Positions 5,295 through 6,371 of a DNA stretch of 6,371 nt are shown piece by piece. How positions within the stretch are numbered: position 1 is the stretch's first letter; every line of letters begins with the position of its first letter. This stretch comes from JBKQWK01 sp052139595 (GTDB taxonomy: Bacteria; Actinomycetota; Thermoleophilia; UBA2241). The translations under genes and the position numbers were made by a program. The DNA lies in NCBI GenBank assembly GCA_052139595.1, contig JBKQWK010000191.1, forward strand, positions 1 to 6,371. Reading direction: 5' to 3'. The notes under the pieces are model-generated. The model saw only the letters and a list, made by a program, of their open reading frames with translations, did no database searches and had not been told where the DNA came from.

Positions 5295-5312
5295 GTGCCG
5301 ACGCAGCGGCAC
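5295..5312. terminator. Hairpin after the gp10-like gene
   Basis: A 6-bp inverted repeat GTGCCG / CGGCAC with a 6-base loop lies 13 bases past the TAG of the minus-strand gp10-like gene. Without a T-run it is a weak terminator candidate. Together with the neighbouring hairpins it fills most of the 85-base convergent gap. Confidence 0.35.
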
Positions 5313-5325
5313 GGCCCTCAACCAG

Positions 5326-5778
5326 CTATTTGCGGCCCATGGCTCTGTTAAAGCCGGACATGAAGCCGGAGACGAGCGCCGCCTTCACCTCAGCCAGCTT
5401 GCCAGGCCAGATCATGCCGCGGACGGAACTAGCGTAGTGCCAGCCGCCCGGACCTTTCCACGCTAGGACCTTGCCCGTCTTCGGCTTGATCGGCTGCCCG
5501 GTGTAGCCGTAGACGCCAGTGCCGTTGAGGACATAGGTCATGTATTTGACTCCGCCAACGTCGAGACGATAATCGCCGGCGCCGTTCGCGACCTTGTAGG
5601 CGGTTGTGTGCGACATGAATTTCGTGCGCACATAATCGCTGCCAGGGTTCTGCGGAGGGTATTGGCTGATGACTGCCTTGAACTTGACGCCGGCCGATTC
5701 GAGCCCGTCGCTGATCGGCTGCGGCCAGTTCTTGATAGCCGGGGATACATCGATTTTCACGATGACGGGCACGGTCAT
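5326..5778 (-). CDS. HK97 gp10-like phage protein (neck/tail completion or minor structural)
   Basis: I place the start at the ATG at 5778, which overlaps the TGA of the upstream gene (ATGA). This gives 150 residues. A GTG at 5805 would add nine residues but is less likely. Residues 18-60 contain a helix followed by DYVRTKFMSH. Residues 72-106 hold GGVKYMTYVLNGTGVYG, then QPIKPKTGKVLAW, and then WHYASSVRG at 113-121. This YaxYVxxGTxxYG / PIxPKxGKxLxW / ASSVRG order is characteristic, as I recall, of HK97 gp10-family proteins, which take part in neck or tail assembly. The C-terminal helix (KLAEVKAALVSGFMSGFNRAM) fits too. The usual VRTGxLRxSI motif appears only as the loose VRTKFMSHT. Coupling to the minor head protein supports a virion-assembly role. 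A virion morphogenesis protein of another type is the alternative. Confidence 0.72.
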   Translation of the reverse strand: MTVPVIVKIDVSPAIKNWPQPISDGLESAGVKFKAVISQYPPQNPGSDYVRTKFMSHTTAYKVANGAGDYRLDVGGVKYMTYVLNGTGVYGYTGQPIKPKTGKVLAWKGPGGWHYASSVRGMIWPGKLAEVKAALVSGFMSGFNRAMGRK

Positions 5779-6371
5779 CCCTCTATGAGTATGGTTTTGT
5801 CGCACCGGCAGCCCACGTGCGGTGACGGCGGTGCCTGCTGCGCATCGGTCATGGCAAACTGCTGCCCGTCAAGAGCGGCGCACGTCTGGCAGACGTGCGA
5901 ATCGTTCGCCGCGTCCCACTCCCAGTTAGCAGCGCCAACGCGGACGGCGACGAGGTCGGCATTGGCGGCGGCCATGCGCGTCGTCTCGGTGATGCCCACC
6001 TGGCGAGCCTTCCACGGCGAAAAGTACGGCTTGAGCTGCGACGTTAGATCGGGCAATCCCATGCCGGGGTTGGTGTAATAATCGTTGACGATCCCCTGTA
6101 TCGGCTCGACGGCGCTGTCGGCGATACCCTTAAACCCGCCGCTAGGGACATCGCGAGCGAAGGTCTGCTGATAGCGCTCCAGCAAGTCCTGCTTCTGCAG
6201 CGGATCCCAGGCGATGCCGTTGACATCAAACCATGTGTTCTCGCCAGCAATCAGCGCCTCGGCTGCGTTGGCGGCGGCCAGTTCGAGCTGGCGCACGATG
6301 ACAGCGCGAATCTCCTGCAGAATGCGCGGGTCCGCCGGGTCGCCAACAGCCTTGGCGAGTTCATGCGGCGG
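5775..6371 (-). CDS. Phage head morphogenesis protein, SPP1 gp7 / Mu gpF type, partial
   Basis: The frame is open from the right edge to TGA at 5777-5775, 198 codons, with no clear start, so the N-terminus lies outside the window. The GTG at 6296 is internal to this frame. The visible part begins with a helical region rich in Ala, Leu and Glu, then YYTNPGMGLPDLTSQL and PWKARQVGITETTRMAAANA. The C-terminal core has WEWDAANDSHVCQTCAALDG and, near the end, PPSPHVGCRC. The TETxR motif, a CxxC, and the final PxHxxCRC are the signature of the SPP1 gp7/Mu gpF minor head family, a few copies of which associate with the portal and procapsid and influence DNA delivery. The Cys and His residues probably bind metal (family inference). 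The gene normally follows the portal gene, so a portal is expected just beyond the right edge. Confidence 0.86.
   Translation of the reverse strand, partial: PPHELAKAVGDPADPRILQEIRAVIVRQLELAAANAAEALIAGENTWFDVNGIAWDPLQKQDLLERYQQTFARDVPSGGFKGIADSAVEPIQGIVNDYYTNPGMGLPDLTSQLKPYFSPWKARQVGITETTRMAAANADLVAVRVGAANWEWDAANDSHVCQTCAALDGQQFAMTDAQQAPPSPHVGCRCDKTILIEG

Noticed and set aside
5608..6078. Plus-strand open frame opposite the gp10-like and minor head genes
   Set aside because: It is antisense to two motif-supported genes and encodes no recognisable domain.

Overview
The window is part of the head-gene module of a tailed double-stranded DNA phage or prophage (HK97-fold capsid lineage) with GC-rich DNA, roughly 60% by eye. 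Almost all coding runs on the minus strand, so transcription reads from the right edge to the left edge. Nothing identifies the host: the GC content and occasional GTG starts fit many high-GC bacteria. No tRNA, integrase, attachment site or bacterial chromosomal gene is visible, so free phage and prophage cannot be told apart.

In transcription order (right to left) the layout is: a SPP1 gp7/Mu gpF-type minor head protein running off the right edge; an HK97 gp10-like protein joined to it by an ATGA overlap; a short convergent interval with several hairpins; a small helix-turn-helix (HTH) gene on the opposite (+) strand; a divergent intergenic region with four tandem 11-bp repeats and a 12-bp palindrome; an XkdF-like prohead protease; a long serine-rich protease-tail/scaffold-like protein joined to it by a GTGA overlap; the major capsid protein; a small cysteine-containing protein that may be a head decoration protein; a small protein of the family usually labelled 'phage tail fiber protein'; and the start of a further gene with an N-terminal Cys/His cluster and a proline-rich linker, running off the left edge.

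The genes work together in capsid building. The gp7-like protein is associated with the portal or procapsid. The protease and scaffold-like protein shape and mature the procapsid made of the major capsid protein, and the small downstream genes probably decorate or complete the virion. Three points stand out. First, the conserved protease C-terminal motif (EISLVDNPANPEA) lies in the next ORF, in the -1 frame, so the protease is split at a 4-base overlap. Second, that second ORF carries two serine tracts encoded with mixed serine codons, plus several extra domains. Third, the HTH gene looks like a moron: a reversed single-gene insert with repeats in front and hairpins behind. No stretch over 300 bases lacks a gene.
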